A stretch of DNA of 64,000 nt from Desulfosoma sp. (GCA_037481875.1 JBBFKY010000012.1:1-64000), one strand, 5' to 3'. Positions 19,016-28,148 are shown, counted from the first letter of the stretch. Program-made: numbers and translations. Notes: generated by a model from the letters alone, not told the origin.

Positions 19016-19659
19016 GGGGAGCTCCTTTCCGTTCAGGTGCAGGTCTCATGGCGGCTTCACGTCCTCATAACACATGGACCATGGGGAAGAAAGCACCGAT
19101 ACGGCGTTTGCACGCACAAAAAACGGAGTGTGTGAGCCAGTCTGGGAAATCAAAAGGAGCCATTTCAGGCAATTGCGGTTCAAAAAAGGGGCCTGGAGTA
19201 TGTCTGTGAACCGGCGACACCATGGTTTTTCCTGCCCAGAATAGGGGCGCCGCCGTGCCCTTACGCTCCGGCCCGAAAGAGCTCACTCAAATTTTCTTAA
19301 CAAACTCGAGAAGCCCGTCCGAAAACTGGCAATAGCAAGCTTTCTCGCCGTTTCAAGGTAGGGGCGAGGCGCCGCCTCGCCCACACGTCTTGGCCTGGCT
19401 CCTTTTAACTTCTCGGAGAAGTTCCTGGGGCCAACCTTCAGATCAAGCCCACCCTGGGACAAGCCGTGGGGGGCGATGCGGCATGAAACGGTCCCTCGGC
19501 GGAGCGCCTGCTCCGGAAGCGACCGGCAACACGGCGAATGTTGGGCATGGAACTTGCTTTCAGGAACAACAAGGTTTAAGTTTTGAAAGCGATATGCCGA
19601 TCTCAAGGTTGAAGCGGGACATGCACGCTCGCCTAACGAATGTTGGAAAGGACCTTATC
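19016..19659. other. Intergenic region, no gene recognised
   Basis: About 640 bp between divergent genes with no supported coding sequence. It contains the palindromic repeat at 19358-19383. Confidence 0.5.
19358..19383. repeat. Palindromic intergenic repeat, GGGGCGAGGC type
   Basis: Arms GGGCGAGGC and GCCTCGCCC (nine perfect pairs) around a three-base loop, preceded by GTAG. It is the same family as 3949-3974. Confidence 0.65.
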
Positions 19660-20388
19660 ATGCGCCCCGTCATCTGGATCACCACGGCAACCCTTATCCT
19701 CTGCATTGGTTTGAGTGCCGGTCACGCCGTGCAAACGGCAACGGATCTTTTCGAGAAAGCTCGCAAGGATTCCATCATGTACCGTCGAGTGGCTTTATAC
19801 ACCGAAGCTTTGGCCTTGGATTCCGGCTTGGTGGAAGCCCTCCGGGAACGCGGTACCATTTACTACTATCAGGGAAAGTTTGACGAAGCGGACGCCGACC
19901 TCACCGCCTACTTGGAAAAAGGAGGACGCGATGTTCGCGGATTGCTTTTTCGGGCTCTTGTGTCCATCAAGCGACAGCAGTGGGAAAAGGCTCTGGCCGA
20001 TTTGAATCAAGCCGTTGCGTGGGAGGCCGATCGAAGCGATGTGCTCAGCCTTAGAGCGGAAGTGTTCTACGAATTGGGGCGCTTTGCGGAGGCGGAGCAG
20101 GATGTGAAGGCGGTGCTCGCTCTTCATGACGATCCCGCGGCCATGGCCCGCGTTCTTGCAGTCCGTGGGAACATTTATGCCGACCGCGGTCATGTGCTGT
20201 CGGCGCGGGAAGCTTTCCGACAAGCGTCCACCTTGGATCCGACCTTGGGGGTGCTTCGCACCTGGGGGGATATCCTGAGTCCGGAACAGGTAAGCCGTAT
20301 CGGGCTTTTGGGGCTGATTGTGCTGCCGGCCTTTCTTATCTTTCGAATCGCACTTCCCAAGCCCAAGCGCAAAGACCCGCCCCGCTGA
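19660..20388 (+). CDS. Exported TPR-repeat protein with C-terminal membrane anchor
   Basis: Protein of 242 residues. It begins with a signal peptide or anchor (MRPVIWITTATLILCIGLSAGHA). Three to four tetratricopeptide-like helix pairs follow (LVEALRERGTIYYYQGKFDEA, DVLSLRAEVFYELGRFAEA, LAVRGNIYADRGHVLSA), and a hydrophobic helix lies near the C-terminus (IGLLGLIVLPAFLIF) before a basic tail. It is probably a periplasmic scaffold held at the inner membrane. The ATG at 19660 follows GGAAAGGA; an in-frame extension to 19390 lacks coding character. It converges on mvhA with a shared terminator between them. Confidence 0.8.
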   Translation: MRPVIWITTATLILCIGLSAGHAVQTATDLFEKARKDSIMYRRVALYTEALALDSGLVEALRERGTIYYYQGKFDEADADLTAYLEKGGRDVRGLLFRALVSIKRQQWEKALADLNQAVAWEADRSDVLSLRAEVFYELGRFAEAEQDVKAVLALHDDPAAMARVLAVRGNIYADRGHVLSAREAFRQASTLDPTLGVLRTWGDILSPEQVSRIGLLGLIVLPAFLIFRIALPKPKRKDPPR

Positions 20389-20410
20389 CGATCCTTTTTG
20401 AAAAAGCGAA

Positions 20411-20446
20411 CCGCGGGAAGCCATGAAGGCATGGCTTTCCCCGCGG
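20411..20446 (-). terminator. Rho-independent terminator downstream of mvhA
   Basis: Long hairpin with arms CCGCGGG-AAGCCATG and CATGGCTT-CCCGCGG and a four-base loop. Read on the minus strand it is followed by a T-rich run (CGCTTTTTC). It lies 17 nt after the proposed mvhA TAA stop. It may also serve the convergent TPR gene. Confidence 0.8.
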
Positions 20447-20462
20447 CTTACGTTTTCAGGGT

Positions 20463-21920
20463 TTAGAAGGGCATGGACTCCGGCCGGCGGATGATGGGGT
20501 TGCCGCCGGCATCAAGGATGGTGATCTGGATTGCCGAATCGCCGTCCAGGCGATGAGTGGCGCAGGAAATTCAGGGGTCGTATGCGCGCACAGCCATTTC
20601 CACACGATTCAGTAGTCCCTGATCCACGACACCTTTGTGAATGAGCGATTTAGCCGCCTGCTTGACACTCAGATTCATGGGGGCGATGTTGTGCGTGGTG
20701 CCGACGATAAGGTTCGCTCGAGTGATTCTGCCGTTTTCATCGGTGGAATAATCGTGGATCAGTGTTCCGCGGGGAGCCTCCACACTGCCCACACCGCGGC
20801 CGGCTCGAGGTTCCACTTCGGCCCGCACATGCGGATCACAGATGCTCTCGTCTTCCAGCAACTCAATGGCATGCTCGCAGGCGTAAACTTCCTCGATGAG
20901 TCGAGCCCAGTGGTAAAGCAGCGTGGCTTGGGCGGGACGACCGAATTTTTCTCGAAATTCTTCCAATTCCGCTTGGGCGCGTGGCGTGGTGATCCGATCC
21001 GCCACATTGATGCGAGCCAGCGTATTGGCTCGATAGATGCCTCGAGGATTGGTCTCGTCCAATGAAAATCCTTCGCCCCATATTTTGGCGTAGGGCATTT
21101 TGGCGTAAGAGTAAGGTTCCACATGTTCGCCAAGATAATTGGCGTAGTCTTGAACATCAAAGTCCACGAAATCGCCTTCAGGCTTCATGAGCCGGATACG
21201 GCCGTCGTAGAGATTCAAAGCGCCATTTTCATCCACGGTTCCGATGAACCCTGTGCGAATGACTCCCAAGGACTGAATGGTTTCCAGATAAGGTGGAAAG
21301 ACCTTGGTTTTGGCAAAATCCAGGGTGAACAAAGCAAAGTCTAAAAGTTCCCGCATTTCCGAAAGAATTTCCTGGCGATCCTTTTCCTGCATGGGCTTGG
21401 AAAAGCCCCCGACCACTCCAGCGATGGGATGAATGGCCTTGCCGGCAAACTTTTCCAGAATCATTTTGGCTCGATGCCGCATGCGGACCACTTTCTGTGC
21501 CAGTTCCGGATGGGCTTTGGCGATACCGATGACGTTTCGCACCGAATAATCGGCATCGGGACCGATCACGAAGTCCGCCGCCGCCAGAAAGAAAAAGTGC
21601 AGGAGCTTATCTTCCGCATGGGCGACGGTCTGCATGAGTTCCCGCAGCTTTTGGGCTGCCGGGGGCGGTGTGACACCAAAGCATCGGTCCACCGCCTTGT
21701 TGGATGCTAAATGATGCATCCAGGGGCAGATGCCGCAGATGCGGCTCACAATTCGAGGAACTTCCTCTGCAGGTTTACCTTCGATGAACTTTTCAAAGCC
21801 GCGCAAGGACATGATATTGACACGGGCGTTTTGCACTTCTCCCGCATCATCCAACTGAATCTGTATGGAAGCATGCCCCTCGATGCGCGTGATGGGCTGA
21901 ATATGAATTTCACGACTCAT
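20463..21920 (-). CDS. mvhA: F420-nonreducing-type [NiFeSe] hydrogenase large subunit, selenoprotein
   Basis: Catalytic subunit of the Hdr-linked group 3 NiFe hydrogenase; splits H2 at the Ni-Fe centre in the cytoplasm. Of 485 residues, the N-terminal ligand motif is RICGICPWMH. The frame meets TGA at 20571-20573 right after RAYDP, then continues ISCATHRLDGD to TAA at 20463-20465. The canonical motif is DPCxxCxxH, so TGA replaces the first nickel-ligand cysteine: DPUxxCxxH with Sec450. A hairpin fitting a bacterial SECIS follows. Maturation proteases normally cut after the His, which would remove the last 29 residues. The start overlaps mvhG translation (stop 3 nt before ATG) with AAAGGAG. 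A naive call ends at 20571 and loses the active site. Confidence 0.93.
20533..20561 (-). promoter_or_regulatory. Predicted SECIS element of mvhA
   Basis: Starting 17 nt after the TGA, ATCGCC pairs with GGCGAT (six pairs) around the loop TGGAC. A lower GCC/GGC stem extends it across an internal loop. GG lies at +24/+25 after the TGA, as in mvhD and hdrA. Bacterial SECIS hairpins recruit SelB to the UGA. Confidence 0.75.
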
Positions 21921-21923
21921 GAC

Positions 21924-22862
21924 CTAGCTCTCCTTTCGTTGCCGTGAAGGCCTCAGCAGGCGGTGCGCTCCGGCAAAGCGCAAAAGAGAAGTGAATTCCG
22001 GAAGTGATTTCACATCGATGCCGTTGGATGCCAGAGCATTGAGCATTTCCAGCATAGGATTTCCATCATGGCGCACAGGCCCGTAACAGCCTCGACACGG
22101 CACTCGAGCCGCCAGACACCGCGGAGTCTTGGCGTCTCCACCACAGCCGGCTCGTGTCACGGGTCCCATACACAAGAAACCCTGTTCCAGCAGGCAACGC
22201 ATTTTGTCCAAAGGTTCGTCGGGGCTGCGGTAATGAGGGTTATGAAGAAAGCGTCGAAGCTTGCTGAGCTTTCCTTTGCCTTCGCGCACCGTCGGGCACG
22301 TGTCACAGACGCTTTTTGTGGGAAGTTCCGGAGTTGCTCCTTGCAAAAGAGCCGTCAGGGCCTCATAGAACTGGTCCGGGTGTGGGGGGCATCCCGGAAG
22401 GTACACATCTACCGGAATATGTTCATCCAGAGCGTAGCAGGCATCCAGGAGCGGTGGTACAGGGGCTTCAAAGGTTCGAGGATTGTCGTCGGTGGTTTCG
22501 GTAGTAAAGCATCTTTCCACTATTTCCGAGACGAGAAAACTGTTGGCCAGAGCCGGAATGCCTCCGTGTGTGGCGCAGGTACCCAGAGCGATGATGATCT
22601 GACACCGAGATCGCATGTGCAGAGCGATTTCTTTATGTTCTTCGTTACGGATACCCCCGCTGATGATCCCCACCTGGGCTTCAGGGATGTCCACATGCTT
22701 TTTTTCTCCCGTCTGTCCGAAATACTTGTGGTCCAACAGCACGGGAATGTGAACGAATTCCACAAGATTGAGCACGTCCAGGAGCCGTTCTCCCAGATCT
22801 ACCAGGGCGATTTCACACCCTGAACAAGAGTTAAGCCATTCGCTGGCGACAGTCACAGGCAT
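21924..22862 (-). CDS. mvhG: F420-nonreducing-type hydrogenase small subunit
   Basis: Electron-transfer subunit of 312 residues with the [4Fe-4S] relay. The proximal cluster motif is WLNSCSGCE near residues 10-16, with LGTCATHGG and LPGCPPHPDQF completing it. Further cysteines (CDTCPT, CGGD, CRGCYGPV) fit medial and distal clusters. There is no Tat signal, so it is cytoplasmic like MvhG. ATG 22862 follows AAGGAGGAC. It sits between the frhB-like gene and mvhA in the operon. It should pass electrons from the Ni-Fe site toward MvhD and HdrA. Confidence 0.95.
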   Translation of the reverse strand: MPVTVASEWLNSCSGCEIALVDLGERLLDVLNLVEFVHIPVLLDHKYFGQTGEKKHVDIPEAQVGIISGGIRNEEHKEIALHMRSRCQIIIALGTCATHGGIPALANSFLVSEIVERCFTTETTDDNPRTFEAPVPPLLDACYALDEHIPVDVYLPGCPPHPDQFYEALTALLQGATPELPTKSVCDTCPTVREGKGKLSKLRRFLHNPHYRSPDEPLDKMRCLLEQGFLCMGPVTRAGCGGDAKTPRCLAARVPCRGCYGPVRHDGNPMLEMLNALASNGIDVKSLPEFTSLLRFAGAHRLLRPSRQRKES

Positions 22863-22896
22863 GAATAGTCCTCCTTGAAGGTCAAGATCCGGAATC

Positions 22897-24009
22897 TTAC
22901 TGAGAGATTCCTGAGCGCGTGCCCAATTCCCGGCGATGCTCTTTGGCCTGAGTACGCTTTTCCAACGAAGCCCGCATCACCGCCTCCAGAACCTTTTCGG
23001 GCAAGGCCGAATCGTGGCGCCGATCCATTTCTTCCACAGTTCGACTTCTCGCGTCCAGCTCGGCCGCTCTCCCTTTGGGCGTTCGCGCTAGATACGATGT
23101 CCACCCTTCTGGAGCCCCCAGACCTCCAAAGGAAATGTCCGCCAATTCAGCGCTGTAGTCTTCACAGTACCGACATGCATGGCGTTTGAGGCGGTCCAGG
23201 ACATGCAAATCCAAGCGGCGTATGGAACCGTCCTTCAAGTGGACTCGAAAAGTATCCTTCACATTGATTTTAATGACTTCGTCCCAGGAAAACTGGCCAG
23301 CCTGAGCCAGTTCTTCTCGATGGGGTTCATCGAAAAGGAAATTGCCGGAACAATAAAGCCCCAGACAAATGGCGACCGATTCCGAAGGCATGACCCCTAG
23401 AGTTTCCATGCGCCTAAAAGCCTGAATCTGACAAGGGGTACCCACGAGCGCCACTCGGCGAAGCCCTTTGCTCATAAGGGGTCTTAAAGCTTCCATGCTG
23501 GATCTGGCCATGTAGGCGTCGCCCAGACCAACGATTCCGTGGCTGGTGTCAAAGAAAAATCCGGCACTTTCCAGAATTTCCTGCGGTGTTGTGGCCAGAA
23601 AAGGCTTTCGTTGAAAACGCCCGACCGATCGGGTGACGATGGCTCCGTCGATATGGCCTGTGTGGAACAAGTGCAGCAAAAGAGCCGTTACCAAGCCGCC
23701 ATCCGTGGCATGCCTTCTCACTTCCGGATCCATAGCCCGTGCGACGCCGGCGCTGAGCACTCGGCCCATGGGAGCACTCCAGCTCAAACGGTGGCGCGTT
23801 TCCTGGTCCAGTTCCACAATTTCCGGACAGACAGCATGGCACAGGCCGCATTCAATACACTTGTCCGCGTCCTTGTAGCGAGGACGGCCGTCTTGGCCGA
23901 TTTCCAAGGCCCCGTAATTGACCGATGTGCAGACGGAGACGCAGCCACCGCAGCGATGACACAATCCCGGCTCTATGACTTCCTGAAGCAAATGAAAAAA
24001 AGTCTTCAT
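22897..24009 (-). CDS. FrhB-family flavoprotein with two [4Fe-4S] motifs (F420 hydrogenase beta-like)
   Basis: Protein of 370 residues. Two N-terminal ferredoxin motifs are visible (CHRCGGCVSVC and CIECGLCHAVCP), followed by the FrhB domain (DGGLVTALL, ALVGTPCQIQAFRR) and CRYCEDYSAELADISFGG. This family binds FAD plus an iron-sulfur cluster and moves electrons between clusters and two-electron carriers such as F420. In an Hdr/Mvh operon it may provide an extra substrate site, for example ferredoxin or a pyridine/deazaflavin cofactor; that is inference. ATG 24009 follows GGGGAGGAAC and lies 14 nt after the mvhD stop. The ORF extends upstream to 24147, but that region is the mvhD 3' end in another frame. 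Confidence 0.93.
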   Translation of the reverse strand: MKTFFHLLQEVIEPGLCHRCGGCVSVCTSVNYGALEIGQDGRPRYKDADKCIECGLCHAVCPEIVELDQETRHRLSWSAPMGRVLSAGVARAMDPEVRRHATDGGLVTALLLHLFHTGHIDGAIVTRSVGRFQRKPFLATTPQEILESAGFFFDTSHGIVGLGDAYMARSSMEALRPLMSKGLRRVALVGTPCQIQAFRRMETLGVMPSESVAICLGLYCSGNFLFDEPHREELAQAGQFSWDEVIKINVKDTFRVHLKDGSIRRLDLHVLDRLKRHACRYCEDYSAELADISFGGLGAPEGWTSYLARTPKGRAAELDARSRTVEEMDRRHDSALPEKVLEAVMRASLEKRTQAKEHRRELGTRSGISQ

Positions 24010-24023
24010 GCTTGTTCCTCCCC

Positions 24024-24461
24024 TCAGGCCGACCGGGCAGAGAGGGCTTCGCGCCCTTTGAGTGGGTTGGGACCAAGAACTCGAATCTTTTCCGTAAACT
24101 GCGTGACCAGCTGCGCAAAGCGCGGGGCTTCGGCCGATGAGACCCATTCGATGGCGAAACGTTCGGGGTCGATTCCGAGGTTTTCCAAAGCGATGCGAAC
24201 CGCGTGGCTTCGGGCCAAGGCTTTGTGATTACCATCCAGGTAATGACATTCGCCCAGGTGTCAGCCCATGACAAGAACGCCGTCCGCTCCTTTGAGGAGG
24301 GCTTTGGTGATGAGTTCCGGATGGACCATGCCGGAACACATGACGCGGATGGGGCGCATGTTGGCCGGGTATTGAAGACGCGACACACCCGCCAGATCCC
24401 CTCCTGCATAAGCGCACCAATTGCACAGAAAACCAACAATGACAGGCTCAAAATCGTTCAT
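24024..24461 (-). CDS. mvhD: Hdr-linked hydrogenase delta subunit, selenoprotein
   Basis: Small [2Fe-2S] protein that links hydrogenase to HdrA. It has 145 residues: [12 protein letters not shown] near 11-22, RVMCSG near 40-44, then GVLVMG followed by TGA at 24261-24263, then [15 protein letters not shown] and a normal MvhD tail to TGA at 24024. The family has GCHxGxCHY here, so the TGA stands for the conserved cysteine: Sec67. Methanococcus VhuD is known to carry Sec at this motif. A hairpin with the same spacing as in mvhA follows. ATG 24461 has AAAGGAG eight bases upstream. Without recoding, the gene appears as two unrelated fragments. Confidence 0.93.
24225..24247 (-). promoter_or_regulatory. 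Predicted SECIS element of mvhD
   Basis: At +17 to +33 after the TGA, ATTACC pairs with GGTAAT around loop TGGAT, with further outer pairs GT/AC beyond one mismatch. The six-pair stem, five-base loop and GG at +24/+25 exactly match mvhA although the stem sequence differs, which suggests a conserved RNA structure. Confidence 0.78.
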
Positions 24462-24523
24462 GGCTAGACTCCTTTCGAGCTTACGGGCCCAAAGAGACGG
24501 CATGTCGACCGTCCCGTGATTTG

Positions 24524-24547
24524 GACGGACACATGGGGCCGCCCCTC
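24524..24547. repeat. Degenerate GGGGCGGACACA-type repeat
   Basis: Contains GGACGGACACATGGGGCCGCCCC. It is one of three copies in the 226 bp gap between hdrA and mvhD. The gap holds no gene. Confidence 0.45.
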
Positions 24548-24601
24548 CAGGGATTTGCTCCATGGGCAAATACCGCGGTGTACCTCGACAGAGGGTTGCT
24601 C

Positions 24602-24630
24602 TAGGGGCGGACACACCGGTCCGTCCCTAG
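24602..24630. repeat. Palindromic repeat, GGGGCGGACACA type
   Basis: TAGGG-CGGAC and GTCCG-TCCCTA form the arms around ACACCG. It lies inside the hdrA operon, between hdrA and mvhD, where it may affect transcript stability. Confidence 0.65.
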
Positions 24631-24640
24631 AGCATGTTGA

Positions 24641-24669
24641 TTTAGGGGCGCACACATGGTCCGCACCTC
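24641..24669. repeat. GGGGCGGACACA-type repeat, imperfect copy
   Basis: TTAGGGGCGCACACATGGTCC resembles the adjacent copy at 24602-24630; its second arm is degenerate. Confidence 0.5.
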
Positions 24670-24687
24670 CAAGGTTTTGCCTTTGTG

Positions 24688-27600
24688 TCAGGCCAGCAGG
24701 GCCTCGATTTGGGCTTCCAGTTGTTCCAAGGTGAATCCGTGAACCATGACACCGCCTTTGGGGCAGGTGGCTTCACAAAGCCCGCATCCCTTGCACAACG
24801 CAGGATCCGTACGGATTCTTTTGCGTCTCGAGGATCCTTCCACAAACTCCTCCAGCACAATGGCTCGATAAGGACACACGTCCAAGCACAAAGCACAGCC
24901 GTCACATCGATCCGTCACGTAGGATTTGATGGCGTCCAGCTCCATTTCTTCCTTGCAAAGCACCACGGCAGCTCTAGAGGCGGCGGCTCGCGCCTGGGCG
25001 ATGGTCTCATCCAACGGCTTGGGATAATGGCATAAGCCAGCCACAAAAAGACCATCCACGGAAAGATCCACCGGCCGCAATTTGGGATGGGCCTCGTTCA
25101 GAAAACCATCGGCATTGAGGCTGCACTTGAAAAGTTCCACCACATCCGTGTCGGTATTGGGTTCCACGGCGGTGGCCAGAACGACGTAGTCGGCTTTTAT
25201 ACGAAGTTTTCTCTCTAAAATGGGGTCAAGCACCTCAACCTGCAGGGCTTCCTGAGTGGCCGAAACCTGAGGTTTAGCGTCCAGGGAGTAGCGAACAAAA
25301 AGCACGCCTTGAGAACGAGCCTTTTGGTAGAGTTCCTCACGCAATCCATAGGTGCGCATGTCCCGATACAAGACGTACACATCCAGATCCGGATGCAGCG
25401 CCTTCATGCGTAAGGCGCTCTTGACCGTGTGCGTGCAGCAGATGCGGGAACAATAGGGGCGACGCGGCTCCCTGGATCCCACACACTGAATGAACACCAC
25501 CGTGTGAGCCGATCGGATTTTATAAGGCTCTTGATCCAGAAGAAGGTCACACTGCAGGTGAGTCATCACACGAGGATCCTGGCCGTAGAGATACTCGTCC
25601 GGTTCAGCCGGGCGACCGCCCAAAGCGAGTACGGCAGCACCATAAAAGATCTCCTGTTCCTGGCCGTTGACTTCCACGAGGCTGCGAAAACTTCCCACGG
25701 AACCTTGCACGGTCTTGAGTCGAGCCGACTTTAAGACCTGGAGTTTTGGGTGTGTTTCCACGCGTTCGATAAGCTCTTTCAGCATGCCTCGAACAGGCTC
25801 GCCCTGGTCGTTTTCCAAAAGATACCAAGCATGGCCGCCAAGGCGCCGGTCTCTTTCCAGCAAAATCACTTCAAATCCCTGATCTGCCAGGTAAAGCGCC
25901 GCGTTCATGCCGGCAACACCGCCGCCGATGACTAAAGCCTTTTGAATGACGTTCACCTTGAGGCGGGTCACAGGCACATTCAACACAGCTTTAGCGACGG
26001 CCATACGCACCTGATCCTTAGCTTTTTCCGTAGCTTTTTCGGCTTCTTGCTGGTGAACCCAGGCGTTTTGATTCCGAATGTTGGCCATTTCCACAAGGAA
26101 TGGATTGAGGCCCGCTTCCCGAAGTGTGTCCTGAAAAAGGGGTTCATGAGTGCGGGGCGTGCACGCGGCCACCACGATACGATTCAGACCCAGTTCCTTG
26201 ATTTTTTGAGCGATCAAGGCTTGTGTGTCCGCAGAACAGGAGAACAGGTTGTTTTCCACATGGACCACATAAGGCAGAGTCTTGGCGTATTCTACCACCG
26301 CTTTGACATCCACCGTGTTGGCGATGTTGATACCGCAGGAACATACAAAAACCCCCACCTTGGGAGCTTCACAGTCAATGTTGTGTTCCGCCGGGTAAGT
26401 TTTGGATTGCGTGAGGCTACCGCGAGCCGCGTGAAGGGCACGAGCGACTTCCGCCGCCGCCGTAGAGGCTTGCGTGACGGCATGAGGAATGGCTTTGGGA
26501 CCTTGAAACGCACCCGTGGCGTAAATGCCGGCTCGTGTGGTGGTCACGGGTTGGAATCCGGAAGTTTTCGCGAAACGATGATCCGTCAGTTCAATGCCTA
26601 AGGCTTTTGCCAGAGAAGCTGCGTCTCGAGGGGCTTCTAGGCCAATGGAGAGGACTACAAGATCAAAGAATTCCGTAACAGCTCTTCCCTGATCGTCCAA
26701 ATACTGAATCCAAGCGCCTTTGTTGTCCGGACCGGATTCCAAGGTGTGTGGGCGGGCCCGCACAAAACGCACGCCGCGTGATTGAGCGTTCATGAGGTAG
26801 CGCTCGAAGTCTTTGCCGTGGGTGCGCATGTCCATGAAAAAAATGGTCTGCTGCAAATCCGACCCATGGCAATGTTCGGCAGTAACCAGAGCCTGCTTGA
26901 TGGCATACATGCAACAGACGCTGGAGCAAAAGGCGTTGCTGCAGTGATGAATGTTGCGCGATCCCACACACTGAATCCACGCAATACGCCGCGGTTCCGT
27001 TTCGTCGGATGGACGCACCAGATGGCCCATGTGCGGTCCGTTGGAAGCTAAAAGGCGTTCATATTCCAAACTGGTGACCACATCGCGAATGTGACCGTAG
27101 CCGTACATGTCCAAGCGGGAGGGATCAAAACCTTCAAATCCCGGAGCCACAATGACCGCCCCCACATCCAGCGTAAAGGTTTTGGCGGTGTCTTGGAAAT
27201 CGATGGCGCCAGTAGGGCAGAATTTCTCGCACGCTCGACACTTTCCTCGAGTCAGATAAAGGCAGTGGTCCGCGTCAATGGCGTATTTCAAAGGGACCGC
27301 TTGGCCATACTTGATGTAAGCGGCTTTGCGCTTACCTCGGCCCATGTTGAAAGGATCGTCCACTTTCTTCGGACACTTTTCGGCACACAGCCCGCAGGCA
27401 ATGCATTTGTCCATGTCTACATACCGGGGCTTTTGATGCACGGTGACACGAAAATGCCCGAGAGATCCGGATACGTCGACGATTTCGGAAAGGGTAAGGA
27501 GTTCCACATTCAGATGGCGGCCGACCTCGACCAGCTTCGGGGCCAGGATTCACATGGCGCAGTCATTGGTGGGAAAGGTCTTGTCCAATTGGGCCATCAC

Positions 27601-27729
27601 ACCCCCGATGCCCGATGATTTTTCCACCAAAATCACCTTAAAGCCGGAATCGGCCAAATCCAGCGTGGCTTGAATGCCGGCGATACCGCCTCCCACCACC
27701 ATGACGGATCCCATGGGCTGTGCCTGCAT
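24688..27729 (-). CDS. hdrA: Double-length HdrA-like flavoprotein, selenoprotein
   Basis: FAD/iron-sulfur subunit expected to bifurcate or distribute H2 electrons. The full frame is 1013 residues. The N-terminal FAD module ([27 protein letters not shown]) meets TGA at 27550-27552, then continues [12 protein letters not shown]; the family has CAMC here, so Sec60 replaces cysteine. Ferredoxin motifs CIACGLC and CRACEKFC follow. From about residue 410 a second HdrA-type unit begins ([21 protein letters not shown], then [18 protein letters not shown]) that lacks the CxxC, and the protein ends with [12 protein letters not shown] and [15 protein letters not shown] 27729 follows GGGAGGAC; callers would start at 27507 and lose 74 residues. 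HdrA of some Methanococcales is a known selenoprotein. HdrB/HdrC are not in the window. Confidence 0.93.
27518..27533 (-). promoter_or_regulatory. Predicted SECIS element of hdrA
   Basis: At +17 to +32 after the TGA, TGGTC pairs with GGCCG (two G-U wobbles) around loop GAGGTC, placing GG at +24/+25 as in the other two genes. The stem is weaker than in mvhA and mvhD, and alternative folds exist. Confidence 0.55.
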
Positions 27730-28041
27730 GCGTCGTCCTCCCTGTTTGCCTCAATTTTTACAGATCTCGGAAAAAGTTCACGGCCCTTGTTCCATGAACC
27801 GATACGGGTCAAAAGTTCGTCATGAAAAGGCGAAAACGCCCCTACGAAGCTTGTCCGAGAGCGGGTTTTTCTCAGGGAGCGCGGGCGCTCCGTTCGCATC
27901 TTCAGCGAGCCGAAGATCCCGACGCCCAGGAAAACGATCGGCCTTGCTCATCGTCGGACAACTTTTCCCGGAACACGAGAACGCACAAGAAGATGCACAG
28001 AAAACCGAAGGAGAGGAAAAACTCGCGCCCGAACCTGTCCT

Positions 28042-28091
28042 GCACGCATCCTTAGGAAGACGAGCTTGGACTTTCCAGTAAGGATGCGTGA
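28042..28091. repeat. Long inverted repeat between nitroreductase and hdrA genes
   Basis: CACGCATCCTTA and TAAGGATGCGTG are perfect 12-base arms, with inner GGAA/TTCC also able to pair. It may end nitroreductase transcription or be a dispersed repeat; no T-run follows. The rest of the 419 bp gap (27730-28148) holds no gene, but GCACAATTTGCAC-like short repeats occur near 28118-28147. Confidence 0.6.
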
Positions 28092-28148
28092 GGCACCCTA
28101 CAGCAGATGTGTGGATTGTGCAAGCACAATTTGCACAAAATGCACAAT

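Noticed and set aside
20571-27552. The three TGAs as nonsense mutations in dying genes
   Set aside because: All three fall on conserved cysteines, the frames downstream show no decay, and each has a matching hairpin; random mutation would not do this three times.
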